Positions 39,956 to 49,911 of a DNA stretch of 64,000 nucleotides are shown here, piece by piece. The number at the start of each line of letters is the position of its first letter. The first letter of the stretch is position 1. This stretch comes from Clostridia bacterium UC5.1-1C12 (GTDB lineage: Bacteria; Bacillota_I; Bacilli_A; Erysipelotrichales; Erysipelotrichaceae), in assembly GCA_001305055.1 (NCBI GenBank), contig BBZX01000005.1, positions 1-64,000 on the forward strand, written 5' to 3'. Made by a program: the position numbers and the translations under genes. The notes under the pieces are model-generated. The model was not told the DNA's origin and ran no database searches. It saw nothing but the letters and a program-made list of their open reading frames with translations.

Positions 39956-39959
39956 ACAG

Positions 39960-40395
39960 CTCCTTTCTCAATCTCTGTCTTTAGTTTATCGTGAACCGTA
40001 CAGAATGTAAAGGCTAAAAATTGAATGTGAAGATTAAGAAATGCTTATGTCCTACTAGTATATGTATGCATTCTGCCAATCTTTCATGCCTAGTATAAAG
40101 TTTCTATGAACAAGCCTTAAAAAACGGACTAGTATATGATGATTATATTTCATGATAATCCCCTTTCTTATATAAAGCTTTTAGACCGGTTATCTTAGAA
40201 GGGATACCCTTTAAGACACCCTACAGCTTTATAAAAGGTCATAAATGATTGATAATAAACATCACAACAAAATAAGCATTTACTATAAGCAAAAAAACAT
40301 CTCTACTGTGTTTAAATAAATATCTCATAAAGTATGGCTCATACAACAGCACGCAATAAGTAAAGAATTGAGATATTAGTATAATCAGCATATCA
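39960..40395. other. intergenic stretch with repeated CTAGTATA
   Basis: No gene is seen. CTAGTATA occurs three times, near 40057, 40091 and 40130, at 34-39 base spacing. TCTCATAAAGTAT at 40323-40335 repeats a motif seen at 253 and 47128. The region could hold a regulatory leader for the nucleotidyltransferase gene or a small RNA, but neither can be shown. Confidence 0.4.
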
Positions 40396-40396
40396 A

Positions 40397-40441
40397 AAGG
40401 AAGTGTTATTTTCATTTACGCCATGAAGTTAACACTTCCTT
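40397..40441 (-). terminator. terminator of the Mn catalase gene
   Basis: AAGGAAGTGTTA (40397-40408) pairs perfectly with TAACACTTCCTT (40430-40441); a TTTTGAT run follows on the minus strand. Confidence 0.85.
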
Positions 40442-40453
40442 ATTTCATTTGTT

Positions 40454-41128
40454 TTATTTTTTCTTCTTGCGGTCAATTTTAACCGCTTCAGGATCAGGAT
40501 CATCAAAATAACGGCCTGGCTTAGATAAATCAAAGTATAAGCGGCTGTCTTCACTCATACCGAAATTCTTATTGCTGCCATCATCAGTGATCTTATTTAG
40601 CGCTTCACAGAATAATGCGTTATGCGCTTCTTCACGTTCCAGCAAGAACATGATTGTTTCCTTGACATATTTATCATCAATCTGACGATATAAGTATTCA
40701 TACACTACCTTAGCACGCTGTTCGCTGGCAATGTCGGCCAATAAATCCGCTGCCAGATCACCGGTAACGGTAACATAATCAGCTGTCCATGGATTGCCGC
40801 TTGAGTTAATTAAAGCAGGATTCAGACCGTAGGTAACCATCGTTTCAATTTCACCGACACCTACCTTTTTATAATCTACATCACCGCCGTTAAGCAGATT
40901 AATTGTTTCCGCCACCATTTCCATATGACTTAATTCTTCGGTACCGATATCTAAAAATAAGTCTTTAAATACTGGATCATTGGCACGAAAGCTCTGAGAT
41001 AAATACTGCATTGCCGCTTTCACTTCACCGTTACAGCCGCCTAACTGCTCCTGCATCAATACCGCATATTGCGGATTAGGTTTTTCTACTCTTACTTTAT
41101 GTAATAACTTCTTCTCATGTTTAAACAT
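40454..41128 (-). CDS. manganese catalase, CotJC type
   Basis: A 224-residue ferritin-like dimanganese protein. Metal-binding helices are seen in LMQEQLGGCNGEVKAAMQYLSQS, DIGTEELSHMEMVAETI, LADIASEQRAKVVYEYLY and LLEREEAHNALFCEAL, giving the Glu and His ligands. It breaks down hydrogen peroxide; the CotJC form coats spores in Bacillus and Clostridium but also occurs in non-sporulators. No cotJA/cotJB genes are next to it, so a general oxidative-stress role is as likely as a spore role. Intact and monocistronic. Confidence 0.88.
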   Translation of the reverse strand: MFKHEKKLLHKVRVEKPNPQYAVLMQEQLGGCNGEVKAAMQYLSQSFRANDPVFKDLFLDIGTEELSHMEMVAETINLLNGGDVDYKKVGVGEIETMVTYGLNPALINSSGNPWTADYVTVTGDLAADLLADIASEQRAKVVYEYLYRQIDDKYVKETIMFLLEREEAHNALFCEALNKITDDGSNKNFGMSEDSRLYFDLSKPGRYFDDPDPEAVKIDRKKKK

Positions 41129-41180
41129 AATTGTTCCTCACTTTCTATCAGTAGTATGGAACAATTCCTTAAAATAATGA

Positions 41181-41213
41181 AAAAAAGCAGATAAATATAG
41201 CTATTTATCCGCT
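41181..41213 (-). terminator. terminator of clpB
   Basis: GCAGATAAATA (41187-41197) pairs with TATTTATCCGC (41202-41212) with one mismatch; TTTTTTT follows on the minus strand. Confidence 0.8.
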
Positions 41214-41220
41214 TATTAAC

Positions 41221-43773
41221 TTAATGCTTAGCAGTAATCATATAAGTGCCGTCTGCGCAGTCAATGACGCATGTTTCATCTTTATCAACTGCACCCTCGA
41301 CGATCTTTCTGGCAATTAAAGTTTCAATATTTCTTTGAATATAGCGCTTCATTGGACGAGCACCATAAACCGGGTCAACACCCTGAGTTGCGATTTCCTT
41401 GTAAACGGCATCTGTAACCTCAAGATGAATATCCTTGACAGCCAAACGCTGGGCAAGCTGATTCATGAACTTATGAGCGATCTTACTCATCATATCGTCA
41501 TTTAACGCGTTGAAAACGACAATCTCATCGATACGATTAATAAATTCAGGTTTGAAGTAACGTTTTACTTCTTCCATGTATTTCTCATTTCGATGTTCAG
41601 CGTCAAAGGCGAATTGTGAACCGAGATTGCTTGTCATAATCAATAAAGTATTCTTGAAGTCAACGGTTACACCTTTGGAATCCGTGATCCTTCCATCATC
41701 AAGAATCTGCAGCAACACATTAAAGACATCCGGATGAGCCTTTTCAACCTCATCAAACAAAATGATTGAGTATGGATTGCGGCGAACTGCTTCTGTCAGC
41801 TGACCGCCTTCATCATAACCGACATATCCCGGAGGCGCGCCAATCAGACGAGCGACGCTGTGTTTCTCCATATATTCGCTCATATCGATGCGTACGATGT
41901 GTGATTCACTGTCAAATAATTGTTCAGCCAATGCTTTCGCTACCTCAGTCTTACCAACACCGGTAGGACCTAGGAACAAGAAACTGCCAATTGGCCGATT
42001 CTCATCCTGAATCTGTGCTTTTGAGCGAATGATCGCATCACTGACTAATTCCAGCGCTTCATCCTGACCAACTACCCGCTGCCGCAAAGCATCTTCAAGA
42101 TGCAGAAGCTTTGTCCGCTCACTCTCAACCAGTTTGCTGACTTCAACACCGCTCCACCGTGACACAACCTTTGCAATCATTTCTTCATTTACGGTTTCCT
42201 GAATCAAAGCATCATTTTTGATAGCATCACTGGCTTCCTGAATCTTCTTTTCCAAGGCTGGGATTGTAGAGTACTGCAGTTTTGCCGCTTCTTCATACCG
42301 TGCTTCATTCTGTGCCCGTTCAAGATCAAGCTTCGCTCGCTCTAATTCAACCTTATCTTGTTTGCTGGCTTCAAGATCACGTTTTTCATCCATCCATTTT
42401 GTATATAAAACATCTTTTGCTGTTTCAATTCCTTCAATTCATTTTGAATTTCACCAAGACGTTCCTGAGCTTTTTTATCATTTTCCTGCTTCAATGCCGT
42501 CTCCTCAATTTCCAGCTGCATGATCTTACGCATTAATTCGTCCAGCTCCTGCGGCATTGAATCCATCTCAACTCTTAGCATTGCGCAGGCTTCATCGACC
42601 AAGTCAATGGCCTTATCCGGCAGGAAACGATCCGTGATATAACGATTGCTTAATACAGCGCTGGCAATAATCGCTTCATCGAGAATTTTAACACCGTGAT
42701 TAGCTTTCAAAGCGATCCTTTAAACCACGCAGAATAGAAATAGTATCTTCCACACTTGGTTCAGCAACCGTAACCTTTTGGAAACGGCGTTCCAAGGCAG
42801 CATCTTTTTCAATATATTTACGGTACTCATTAAAAGTAGTCGCACCGATACATCTTAATTCACCGCGGGCCAGCATCGGCTTCAGTAAATTTGCGGCATC
42901 CATTGAGCCCTCGGTTTTGCCGGCTCCCACCAGGTTATGAATCTCATCGATAAATAAGATAATGCCGCCTTCAGCATTCTTAACTTCCTCAAGGACAGCT
43001 TTCAGACGCTCTTCAAATTCACCTCTATATTTAGCACCGGCGATCAAGGCACCCATATCCAATTCAATTAGTTTCTTATCCTTTAAAGATAACGGTACAT
43101 CCCCCTTCATAATACGCCATGCAATGCCCTCAACAATGGCAGTTTTACCAACGCCGGGTTCACCGATCAAAACCGGGTTATTCTTTGTTTTACGTGATAA
43201 AATCTGAATCACACGGCGGATTTCTTCATCACGGCCAATTACCGGATCAATCTTTCCATCCTGCACGTCCTTAACGAGATCACGGCCGTATTTAGCCAAT
43301 GCCTCAATGTTGTTTTCACTTGTTTGTGTATCCATTTTCTTCCCCCTCTGCGTGTAATTTCTTCATTCTCCAACTGTGAAAGGTTAATTCTAAGCTCTTT
43401 CACCAGCTGCTTGGATACTGTTGAACGATTCCTTAATAAGGCAAAGAAAAAAGCTGGCTGTACTCATATAGCTTTCCTGATGAGCCTCACTCCATTTCTC
43501 CGCTTCCATAATACTCTCGTTGACCGCACTGCTGATGCGCGGTTCCGAACTGTCACTGACCGCCGCTACCCGCAGCATTTCATTGTCAATTATATTTAAT
43601 GCCTGTTGCTTATTGATATTGACACGTTTAAACAACCCGTCAAGCACATCATTCTCAAAAATCGCTTTTAAACATTCGACAGTATCTATCATCGGATGTT
43701 TATAGGATTTTGCGATATTGATGGCATTCATGAGTATTGTTTGTAAACTTTCTGAACATTGATTGAAATCCAT
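41221..43773 (-). CDS. clpB: ATP-dependent chaperone ClpB (four frame breaks)
   Basis: About 850 residues. The N-domain ([14 protein letters not shown]) is followed by the first AAA domain with Walker [16 protein letters not shown] and Walker [15 protein letters not shown], the long coiled-coil middle domain ([21 protein letters not shown] region), and the second AAA domain ([33 protein letters not shown]). It disentangles aggregated protein with DnaK. Breaks near 43420, 43335 and 42420 are missing bases; near 42708 one A seems extra (RFEANHGVKI). The middle domain identifies ClpB rather than ClpC. Controlled by two CIRCE sites. Confidence 0.93.
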
Positions 43774-43788
43774 AATATCGTCCTCCTT

Positions 43789-43861
43789 TTAGCACTCTAT
43801 CTAATCGATTGCTAATAATAGTATAACACACATTTTAGCACTGTCAACGATTAAGTGCTAA
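43789..43861 (-). promoter_or_regulatory. clpB promoter with two CIRCE elements
   Basis: CIRCE 1 is TTAGCACTC-N9-GATTGCTAA (43789-43815, one mismatch). CIRCE 2 is TTAGCACTG-N9-AAGTGCTAA (43835-43861, two mismatches). The minus-strand promoter TTGACA (43842-43847), 16-base spacer and TATACT (43820-43825) is overlapped by CIRCE 2 and followed by CIRCE 1. This is the binding pattern of the heat-shock repressor HrcA, which is not encoded in the window. Confidence 0.9.
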
Positions 43862-43924
43862 AGTTTGACTTTTTTAATTTCAGTTTGGCAAAAAGTACAA
43901 ACTAAGTGTTATTCAAAACCTATA

Positions 43925-43952
43925 AAAAAAGGAAACCATTTTGAAGATTTCC
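43925..43952 (-). terminator. terminator of the nitroreductase gene
   Basis: GGAAACC (43931-43937) pairs with GATTTCC (43946-43952) allowing a wobble; TTTTTTT follows on the minus strand. Confidence 0.7.
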
Positions 43953-43964
43953 TGCTCAAGAAAT

Positions 43965-44537
43965 TTATCTGCGAATCAAAACCCTGTGATCAATATCTTC
44001 CTTAGGCTTAGCCATCGCTTCAGTACTGATGCCGCCAAATGGCATCTGCGCGATCAGCTTATATTGTTTAGGTAAAGCAAACAGTTTATGAACCTGATCA
44101 TCAATGATTGGGTTGTAATGCTGTAAAGAGGCGCCGATGCCTAATTCACGCAGACCGCTCCAAATACTGAGCTGCAGCATGCCGCTGGCTTGATTCGCCC
44201 AAACCGGAAAATTATCAGCATATAAAGGAAATTGCTGCTGCATTGCTTCAATGACCTGCTGATCATAGAAATACAGGATCGTACCGGCCCCAGCTTTGAA
44301 GCTATCGATCTTTTCCCTGCTGATTTTGCCATTAAATACTTCATATATCATATCCCATAATTGATCGTGCTATTCATTGAGCGCTACAACAACGATGGAG
44401 CTTTTCATATTATATGCATCCGGTACCAATTCGGTTATTTCTTTAATCTGTTCGATGATTGTTTCTTCACTGACGGGTAGTGTTTTATTAATATGATAAT
44501 AGCTTCGGCGCTGTTTTAATGATTCTGTGATATTCAT
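43965..44537 (-). pseudogene. nitroreductase-family protein with an in-frame TAG
   Basis: About 190 residues of a small nitroreductase-like flavoprotein (YdfN/Hbn1 type): MNITESLKQRRSYYHINKT with FMN-binding Arg-Arg-Ser, the middle segment IYEVFNGKIS, WANQASGMLQLSIWSGLRELGIGASLQHYNP, and the end IAQMPFGGIS. Upstream and downstream halves are in the same frame and are separated only by a TAG at 44370-44372 where relatives have Gln, in NE-Q-HDQLWD. One C-to-T change would explain it. Unlike other breaks in the window this is not an indel, so it may be a real nonsense mutation, or a base-call error. TAG ends other genes here, so reassignment is not supported. Confidence 0.75.
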
Positions 44538-44697
44538 AAAAACCTCCTTTTGGCATAAGCCTTCATGTATCTTCATTATGTTCCCTATATCTATAAACAA
44601 CAAGGCAGATGCCCATTAATAAGAGAGAACAGCGCCAACTGCCCACGGATATGAATTAATCACGTTTAGACTGCATTACATTCATTTATATATAAAC

Positions 44698-44722
44698 AGA
44701 AAAAATCCCTGATGGGATTTTA
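44698..44722 (-). terminator. terminator of the antiporter gene
   Basis: AAAATCCC (44702-44709) pairs with GGGATTTT (44714-44721); a T run follows on the minus strand. Confidence 0.75.
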
Positions 44723-44732
44723 AGTTAAACAA

Positions 44733-45998
44733 TTATGACTTATGCGCAGCACGTTTTGGTAAAGCAATGCTTCTGTGTAATTCTGATTCTTTCTCACTGC
44801 CAGGAATAGAATGTGACAGGTGGAGTGAAAGCTTGGCACAGGCAGGCCCAACCATTTCATAGAGAACACTGCTTGACAGGATAATGGTTGTCAGTAAGGT
44901 TCCGTATTGAGGCGGCAGCAGGCGCTGTCCCAATGCGGCCAGCCCAATCGAAACACCAGCCTGCGGAATCAGTGCCAAGCCCAGATAGTTGGTAATGCTT
45001 GGCTCCGCTTGAGTAAGCTTGCCGCCAAAATATGAGCCAATATATTTGCCGACAATTCTGATAAAGAAATACGCTACACCAATAATTCCCGCATCTTTTA
45101 ATGAGCTTAGATTCAAACGCATGCCGCTGCAGACAAAGAATAATGTCAGAATCGGCGGTGTAAAATTATTCAGCTGATCAAAAAGCCGTTGGTTCTTAGA
45201 GAAGTTAATATAGCTTGCCCCCAGACACATGCAGCATAACAGCGGTGATACATTGATGGCCGTACAGATACCGCTTAAAGTCAGAATAACAATGACTGAC
45301 AGGATTAGCGTAGAGTCTTCACTTCGCGCCTCAGTAATGATTCGTTTCAATACATAACCGCCGGCAATGCCTAAACTAACAGCCGCAAGATTCAGCAGTA
45401 CCGGTTCAATAACAACCGATGCCGAGAAGACGCCCGTATCCATCGCTTGTACCACAGCCATGCAGGCACTGAAGGTCAGAAGTGCGACAGCATCATCAAG
45501 TGCCGTTACCTGTAAGATCATATTCACAAAGTTTCCTTTTGCCTTATATTGACGGATTGTCATAATGGTAGATGCCGGTGCGGTCGCACAGCCGATAGCA
45601 CCCAATAATAAAGAAAAAGGAAGTGAAAGATGAAAAACAAAATACATTACCAGTGTAACAATAATCGCTGCCCCAAGTGCTTCCATAATCGTGATAATCA
45701 CCATTTGCCGGCCATTAGAACGCAAAATCTTAAGATTAAAGAAACGTCCTGCCTGAAATGCTATAAAGGCTAATGCAATATCTGTTATCACATCAAAGCG
45801 TGCCGCGGTTTCTGATGAAATCAGGTGCAGAACTGATGGGCCAATCAGAATACCGGCCAGCAGATACCCGGTCACATAAGGAAGATGGAGCTTCTTACTC
45901 AATCGGCTCATCAGATATCCGGCAGACAGCAGCAAGGCTACCTCAAGAATCAGATTTGATTGAATCGCAGCATTCGCAGCCAATAGAAATTGATTCAT
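44733..45998 (-). CDS. cation:proton antiporter (CPA2 family)
   Basis: A 421-residue intact membrane protein with about 12-13 helices. The pattern LHLPYVTGYLLAGILIGPSVL opens the exchanger domain; LGAIGCATAPASTIMTIRQY and VTALDDAVALLTF hold the region of the ion-binding aspartates typical of CPA2/KefB-type Na+ or K+/H+ exchangers. The C-terminus is a short basic tail with no nucleotide-binding (TrkA-N) domain. The ATG at 45998 has AAGGAGGG upstream. It is divergent from a LysR-type regulator, which probably controls it. Confidence 0.88.
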   Translation of the reverse strand: MNQFLLAANAAIQSNLILEVALLLSAGYLMSRLSKKLHLPYVTGYLLAGILIGPSVLHLISSETAARFDVITDIALAFIAFQAGRFFNLKILRSNGRQMVIITIMEALGAAIIVTLVMYFVFHLSLPFSLLLGAIGCATAPASTIMTIRQYKAKGNFVNMILQVTALDDAVALLTFSACMAVVQAMDTGVFSASVVIEPVLLNLAAVSLGIAGGYVLKRIITEARSEDSTLILSVIVILTLSGICTAINVSPLLCCMCLGASYINFSKNQRLFDQLNNFTPPILTLFFVCSGMRLNLSSLKDAGIIGVAYFFIRIVGKYIGSYFGGKLTQAEPSITNYLGLALIPQAGVSIGLAALGQRLLPPQYGTLLTTIILSSSVLYEMVGPACAKLSLHLSHSIPGSEKESELHRSIALPKRAAHKS

Positions 45999-46020
45999 TT
46001 TATCCCTCCTTACACAATTG

Positions 46021-46066
46021 ATTATATGTCCCAAAAGTGATAAAATCTAATTATAATATTTATTAG
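46021..46066. promoter_or_regulatory. antiporter promoter with overlapping LysR-type palindrome
   Basis: Minus-strand TTAGAT (46045-46050), 18-base spacer, TATAAT (46021-46026). CTAAT-N10-ATTAG at 46047-46066 is a palindrome overlapping the -35, as expected for a LysR-type site. The sequence features are direct; the regulator link is inference from the divergent layout. Confidence 0.55.
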
Positions 46067-46104
46067 GCTTATCAAAAATATTTATATTGAAAGAAGGGGT
46101 ATCT

Positions 46105-46995
46105 ATGATTGATCCTAAGGTAATGACACTTCTGGCATTAGCTGAAAAATTGCAGCTATACCAAAACCGCTAAAAAAATGGCACTCACTCAGCCAGCTGT
46201 AACCCATCAAATTAAGCTGTTGGAAGAAGACTATAAAATAAAATTATTCCGCCGAGATAAGAAAAACTGGTCCTTACGCCGGAAGGTGAGGTTTTGGTTA
46301 AATATGCCCGGCGAATGAGCGCACTGAATGACAACTGCCGGCAGGCAATTGAAGATACCCGTATGTCAGTACACAGCCTAAATATCGGTATGACGCCAAC
46401 TGCTGAAGAAACCATCGTACCTCATGTTGTTGCCCGATACTGCAATATGCACAATGATATTCACTTCAATGTAACCACAGATGCTATAAATAATATTTAT
46501 GATAAGTTAAAAAATTATGAATTAGATTTAGCTATTGTAGAGGGAAATCTATTTAATCCTAAATTCACCTCGGTACTTTTAGATACTGATTATCTGTGCG
46601 TAGCTGTTTCAAAGGAACATCCAATCGCAAAAAGTAAACGAAAAAGCATCTCTTTACAGGAATTAAAGAAAGAAAATTTTATTTTACGTTCACGCAGTGC
46701 AGGTACCCGGCAGCTTTTTGAAAATCAGCTTGTCTCTCACTATGAGCATATTAAAAATTTTAATATCATTTTGGAGCTGGACAATGTCACGACAATCAAA
46801 GAACTCGTTGCCTCTAATTTTGGTATTACGATTATTGCTCACAGCGCCTGTACACGTGAAATAGCCAAAGGAACATTAGTAACACTGCAGATTGAAAACA
46901 TGAATCTGACCCGTGAAATCAATATGGTATATCATAAGGATTTCAAACATCTTGATATGCTTGATGATCTTAAAAATCTCTATGAATCAAAATAA
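46105..46995 (+). CDS. LysR-family transcriptional regulator (two frame breaks)
   Basis: About 297 residues. The N-terminal HTH reads MIDPKVMTLLALAEK, then YTKTAKKMALTQPAVTHQIKLLEEDY, and LVLTPEGEVLVKYARRM. Breaks near 46155 and 46262 (one base missing each) split it; the substrate-binding domain from LNIGMTPTAEETIVPHVV to the end is intact. Start at 46105 has AAGGGG upstream. LysR proteins usually regulate the adjacent divergent gene, here the proton antiporter, so the ligand may be related to ion or pH stress. Confidence 0.88.
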
Positions 46996-47112
46996 AAGAG
47001 CGGGCGCTCTTTTTTCCTTCTCTGTGCATTCAAGCCCCATTTTATGATTCATGGTTAAAGTTTCCTTAATGCTGATTTGGATGGTTGTTTCATCAGCATT
47101 GCGGATAGCAGT
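46987..47112 (-). pseudogene. C-terminal remnant of a DUF1307 lipoprotein
   Basis: Forty-one codons (TAIRNADETTIQISIKETL, then MNHKMGLECTEKEK) resemble the C-terminus of the intact DUF1307 lipoprotein encoded 200 bases upstream, which ends YIGIKETLELNNQNGIECK. No start codon, ribosome site or signal peptide remains, and an in-frame TGA precedes the fragment. It is a truncated duplicate. Its upstream end lies close to a copy of the TCTCATAAAGTA repeat. The terminator of the LysR gene lies in its 3' end. Confidence 0.65.
46992..47018 (+). terminator. terminator of the LysR gene
   Basis: AAAGAGC (46995-47001) pairs with GCTCTTT (47006-47012), with a T run following. Confidence 0.75.
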
Positions 47113-47123
47113 TCACAGCCGCA

Positions 47124-47143
47124 GTGTCTCATAAAGTACTTTT
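47124..47143. repeat. copy of the TCTCATAAAGTA intergenic repeat
   Basis: GTGTCTCATAAAGTA here is identical over 15 bases to the right arm of the repeat at 250-264. It lies just beyond the end of the DUF1307 remnant. A weakly related inverted copy follows at 47161-47178. Confidence 0.45.
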
Positions 47144-47233
47144 TGACACAATTCGACAAAATATGCTTTCTCTGACACATGAAACGATGGTTCATAAGCA
47201 TAGAGCTGGCTGTCACAAACTCTAAAAGAAACA

Positions 47234-47294
47234 CAAAAAGGAAGCATTAATTCAGATTGCAACTGATTGCAATGAATTCAGACTTCCTTTTCTT
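47234..47294 (-). terminator. terminator of the DUF1307 lipoprotein gene
   Basis: GGAAGCATTAATTCAGATTG pairs imperfectly with the mirrored AATGAATTCAGACTTCC (about 47240-47288); TTTTTGTG follows on the minus strand. Confidence 0.65.
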
Positions 47295-47318
47295 AATTTA
47301 CTTATTGACTAGTTTTAG

Positions 47319-47774
47319 TTATTCAGCGTCTTTACACTCGATACCGTTTTGGTTGTTTAATTCAAGTGTTTCTTTGATTCCGATATAATCTGCTTCACCG
47401 GCTTCGACAATACCGGCAGACTGTAAATCAGCAATTGATGCAGCTGTGAAATCGATCGTTGTTGTTTCTACAAATGTATCATCATCTTTAAATTCATAGC
47501 TATACGTTACACCTTCAATAGCCCCGTACGCTTCTTCAGCAGTCTTCGCAGCTGCTTCAATCATTTCCTTTGTCATACCGGATGCAGATAAAGTAATTGT
47601 ATTAGTATTTGTCTGTTTCATTACTTTAGTGCCATCATGTTCAAAAACAGTATTTACACTAACACCGGTATCTTCCAATGTACATACGGTTTTCTTTAAA
47701 TCCTCTTCCTTTGGTGCAGATGAACATCCCACTAAGCATAATGCCGCTAAGCAGCTCAATAATAATTTTTTCAT
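47319..47774 (-). CDS. DUF1307 (YehR-like) lipoprotein
   Basis: A 151-residue intact lipoprotein. Signal peptide MKKLLLSCLAALCLVGCSS with lipobox cysteine at 17. The body (TVCTLEDTGVSVNTVFEHDGTKV, YSYEFKDDDTFVETTTIDF) matches DUF1307/YehR, a small beta-rich outside domain of unknown role, common in low-GC Gram-positives. A short C-terminal copy lies downstream, so the locus once held at least two paralogues. The ATG has AAAGGAG upstream. Confidence 0.82.
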   Translation of the reverse strand: MKKLLLSCLAALCLVGCSSAPKEEDLKKTVCTLEDTGVSVNTVFEHDGTKVMKQTNTNTITLSASGMTKEMIEAAAKTAEEAYGAIEGVTYSYEFKDDDTFVETTTIDFTAASIADLQSAGIVEAGEADYIGIKETLELNNQNGIECKDAE

Positions 47775-47873
47775 TTCTTTCTCCTTTTACTTTCATTCAG
47801 TAATTCCTTTTCATTATACCATAAACTTATTCACCAAGATTCCGAATTTTGCCAAACATTTGACGATTTGCGC

Positions 47874-47905
47874 AAAAAAGCAGAAATCATATCAGATTTC
47901 CGCCT
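47874..47905 (-). terminator. terminator of the opp operon
   Basis: GCAGAAATC (47880-47888) pairs with GATTTCCGC (47895-47903) apart from one mismatch; TTTTTTGCG follows on the minus strand. It overlaps the oppF stop. Confidence 0.75.
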
Positions 47906-48839
47906 TTTTACTCCATGCTTCAAGTTCTTCATCCGTAGCAAGCACATAATGCTCACCGCCCAGATAATGCTGAGTACCTAAGTTGTAATCAATGCCGCTG
48001 GTCGCATAGTCATAAGCCAATGCGATTCTTTTCTTCTCTACATGCGGATTTGCATGCGGAATTGCCGACAGCAGACTCTTGGTATACGGGTGAATCGGAT
48101 TGTTGAAGATTTCTTCCGTCGTTCCGGTTTCCACTAAATGTCCCAGATGCAATACACCGATACGATCAGAGATATATTTAACCATCGATAAATCATGGGC
48201 AATAAACAAATAAGCCGTACTGGTCTGCTTCTGAATTTCTTTCATTAAATTGACAACCTGTGCCTGAATAGATACATCCAATGCGGAAATTGCTTCATCG
48301 GCAATAATCAGTTCAGGATCCATAATCAATGCGCGGGCAATACCGATGCGCTGACGCTGACCGCCGGAGAATTGATGCGGGTAACGCATCGCGTGCTCAT
48401 GCGATAAGCCTACAAGTTCAAGAATCTTATAAACCTTTTCTTCACGTTCTTTTTCATCCTTGCAGAGATGATGGATATCCAATCCTTCCGCAATAATGTC
48501 AATAACCTTCTTGCGCGGATTCAGACAAGCCATCGGATCTTGGAAAATCATCTGCATCTTCGTGCGCAGATGCTTCACCTGATGCTGGCTCAATTTGCCT
48601 GAAATATCAACGCCTTCAAAGGTAATTGTTCCGGATGTCGGTTCATATAGGCGGATAATTGAACGGCCTGTCGTTGACTTACCTGAACCGGATTCACCTA
48701 CTAAACCATAGGTTTCTCCCGGATAGATCACAAATGAAATGCCATCTACCGCTTTTACCGAATATTTCTTATTTACCTTAAAATGTTGTTTCAAGTCTTT
48801 GACTTCAAGTAAAGGAGTTCTTTCTTCCATCTTATTCAT
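47892..48839 (-). CDS. oppF: oligopeptide ABC transporter ATP-binding protein OppF
   Basis: A 315-residue intact ATPase. Walker [17 protein letters not shown]-loop [12 protein letters not shown], signature [15 protein letters not shown], Walker [14 protein letters not shown]-loop LFIAHDLS. The C-terminal ~60 residues are of the OppF type. It pairs with OppD to drive import of peptides. Its start overlaps the oppD stop by eight bases. Last gene of the operon. Confidence 0.93.
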   Translation of the reverse strand: MNKMEERTPLLEVKDLKQHFKVNKKYSVKAVDGISFVIYPGETYGLVGESGSGKSTTGRSIIRLYEPTSGTITFEGVDISGKLSQHQVKHLRTKMQMIFQDPMACLNPRKKVIDIIAEGLDIHHLCKDEKEREEKVYKILELVGLSHEHAMRYPHQFSGGQRQRIGIARALIMDPELIIADEAISALDVSIQAQVVNLMKEIQKQTSTAYLFIAHDLSMVKYISDRIGVLHLGHLVETGTTEEIFNNPIHPYTKSLLSAIPHANPHVEKKRIALAYDYATSGIDYNLGTQHYLGGEHYVLATDEELEAWSKKAEI

Positions 48840-49901
48840 CCTCCTTCAGCATGTTATCGATACGATGACGCAAAGTCAGCGGCATCTCAACCTTAGGTGC
48901 ATCTTCATGAAGCAGCCATGAAGATACACGATGCTTGCCGCCGACGTTGAACATTGGCGGCTCAAGCCTAAAGTCGATATTTAGAGCGTATTCATTACGA
49001 ACAGCAAAGGCATCGCCTTCTACTTTGTTGAGCAAGTTAGGAGGGGTTCCCGGTATTGTATACAGAACTTCCTCATTGGTATTGACATCCGGCATTGAAG
49101 ACAGCAGACCCCACGTATACGGATGACGAGGATCATAGAAAATCTCATCAACACTGCCCTTTTCAATGATTTTTCCTGCATACATAACTGCAACATAGTC
49201 AGCGACCTTTGCGACTACGCCTAAATCATGAGTAATATAAATAACCGATATATTCTTCTTCGCTTGGATTTCCTTGATCAATTCAAGAATTTTGCTTGAA
49301 TCGTTACATCCAGCGCCGTTGTTGGTTCATCACAAATCAAAATATCAGGATCACATGCCAAAGCGATGGCAATAACCACACGCTGCCGCATACCGCCGGA
49401 CAGTTGATGCGGATAATTTTTCATCCGTTTCTCAGGATCAGTAATCCCTACTTCTTCAAGCAGCTCTACAGCTTTTTTGTAAGCCTCTGCCTTGGAAACC
49501 TTATAATGATACATCATGCCTTCCATGATCTGTTTGCCGATCGTCATCGTTGGATTTAATGACGTCATTGGATCTTGGAAAACCATGGCAATATGCTTAC
49601 CGCAGATTCTATGCTGCATCTCCCGATTCGACAGCTTTAAAAGATCCTGTGAAACCTTTTCGCCATTTTCATCAGTATAATTAAAAATAATACTGCCGTC
49701 ATTCACAAAGCCATTACCGCTGAGAATGCCCATGATTGCTTTTACCGTTACTGATTTACCAGAGCCTGATTCACCTACGATAGCAATTGTTTCGCCGCGA
49801 AATAAGTCAAGACGGACGCCACGGATCGCATTAACGATACCATTGCTGGTTTTAAATGAAATTGCCAGATCACGGATTGATAATACTCTTTCTTTTTCCA
49901 T
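48832..49901 (-). CDS. oppD: oligopeptide ABC transporter ATP-binding protein OppD (one frame break)
   Basis: About 357 residues. Walker [32 protein letters not shown], signature [15 protein letters not shown], Walker [17 protein letters not shown]. The frame breaks just after that (near 49285), then [20 protein letters not shown] continues. The C-terminal [19 protein letters not shown] belongs to the Opp/Dpp C-terminal domain, but the usual cysteine-rich Fe-S-like cluster (CPF/RC motif) is reduced. The ATG at 49901 has AGGTGAG upstream. Confidence 0.92.
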
Positions 49902-49911
49902 CTTCACTCAC

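Noticed and set aside
44370..44372. TAG read as glutamine
   Set aside because: TAG ends cysK, pheS, the tandem GNAT and the nucleotidyltransferase genes, so it is a normal stop here.
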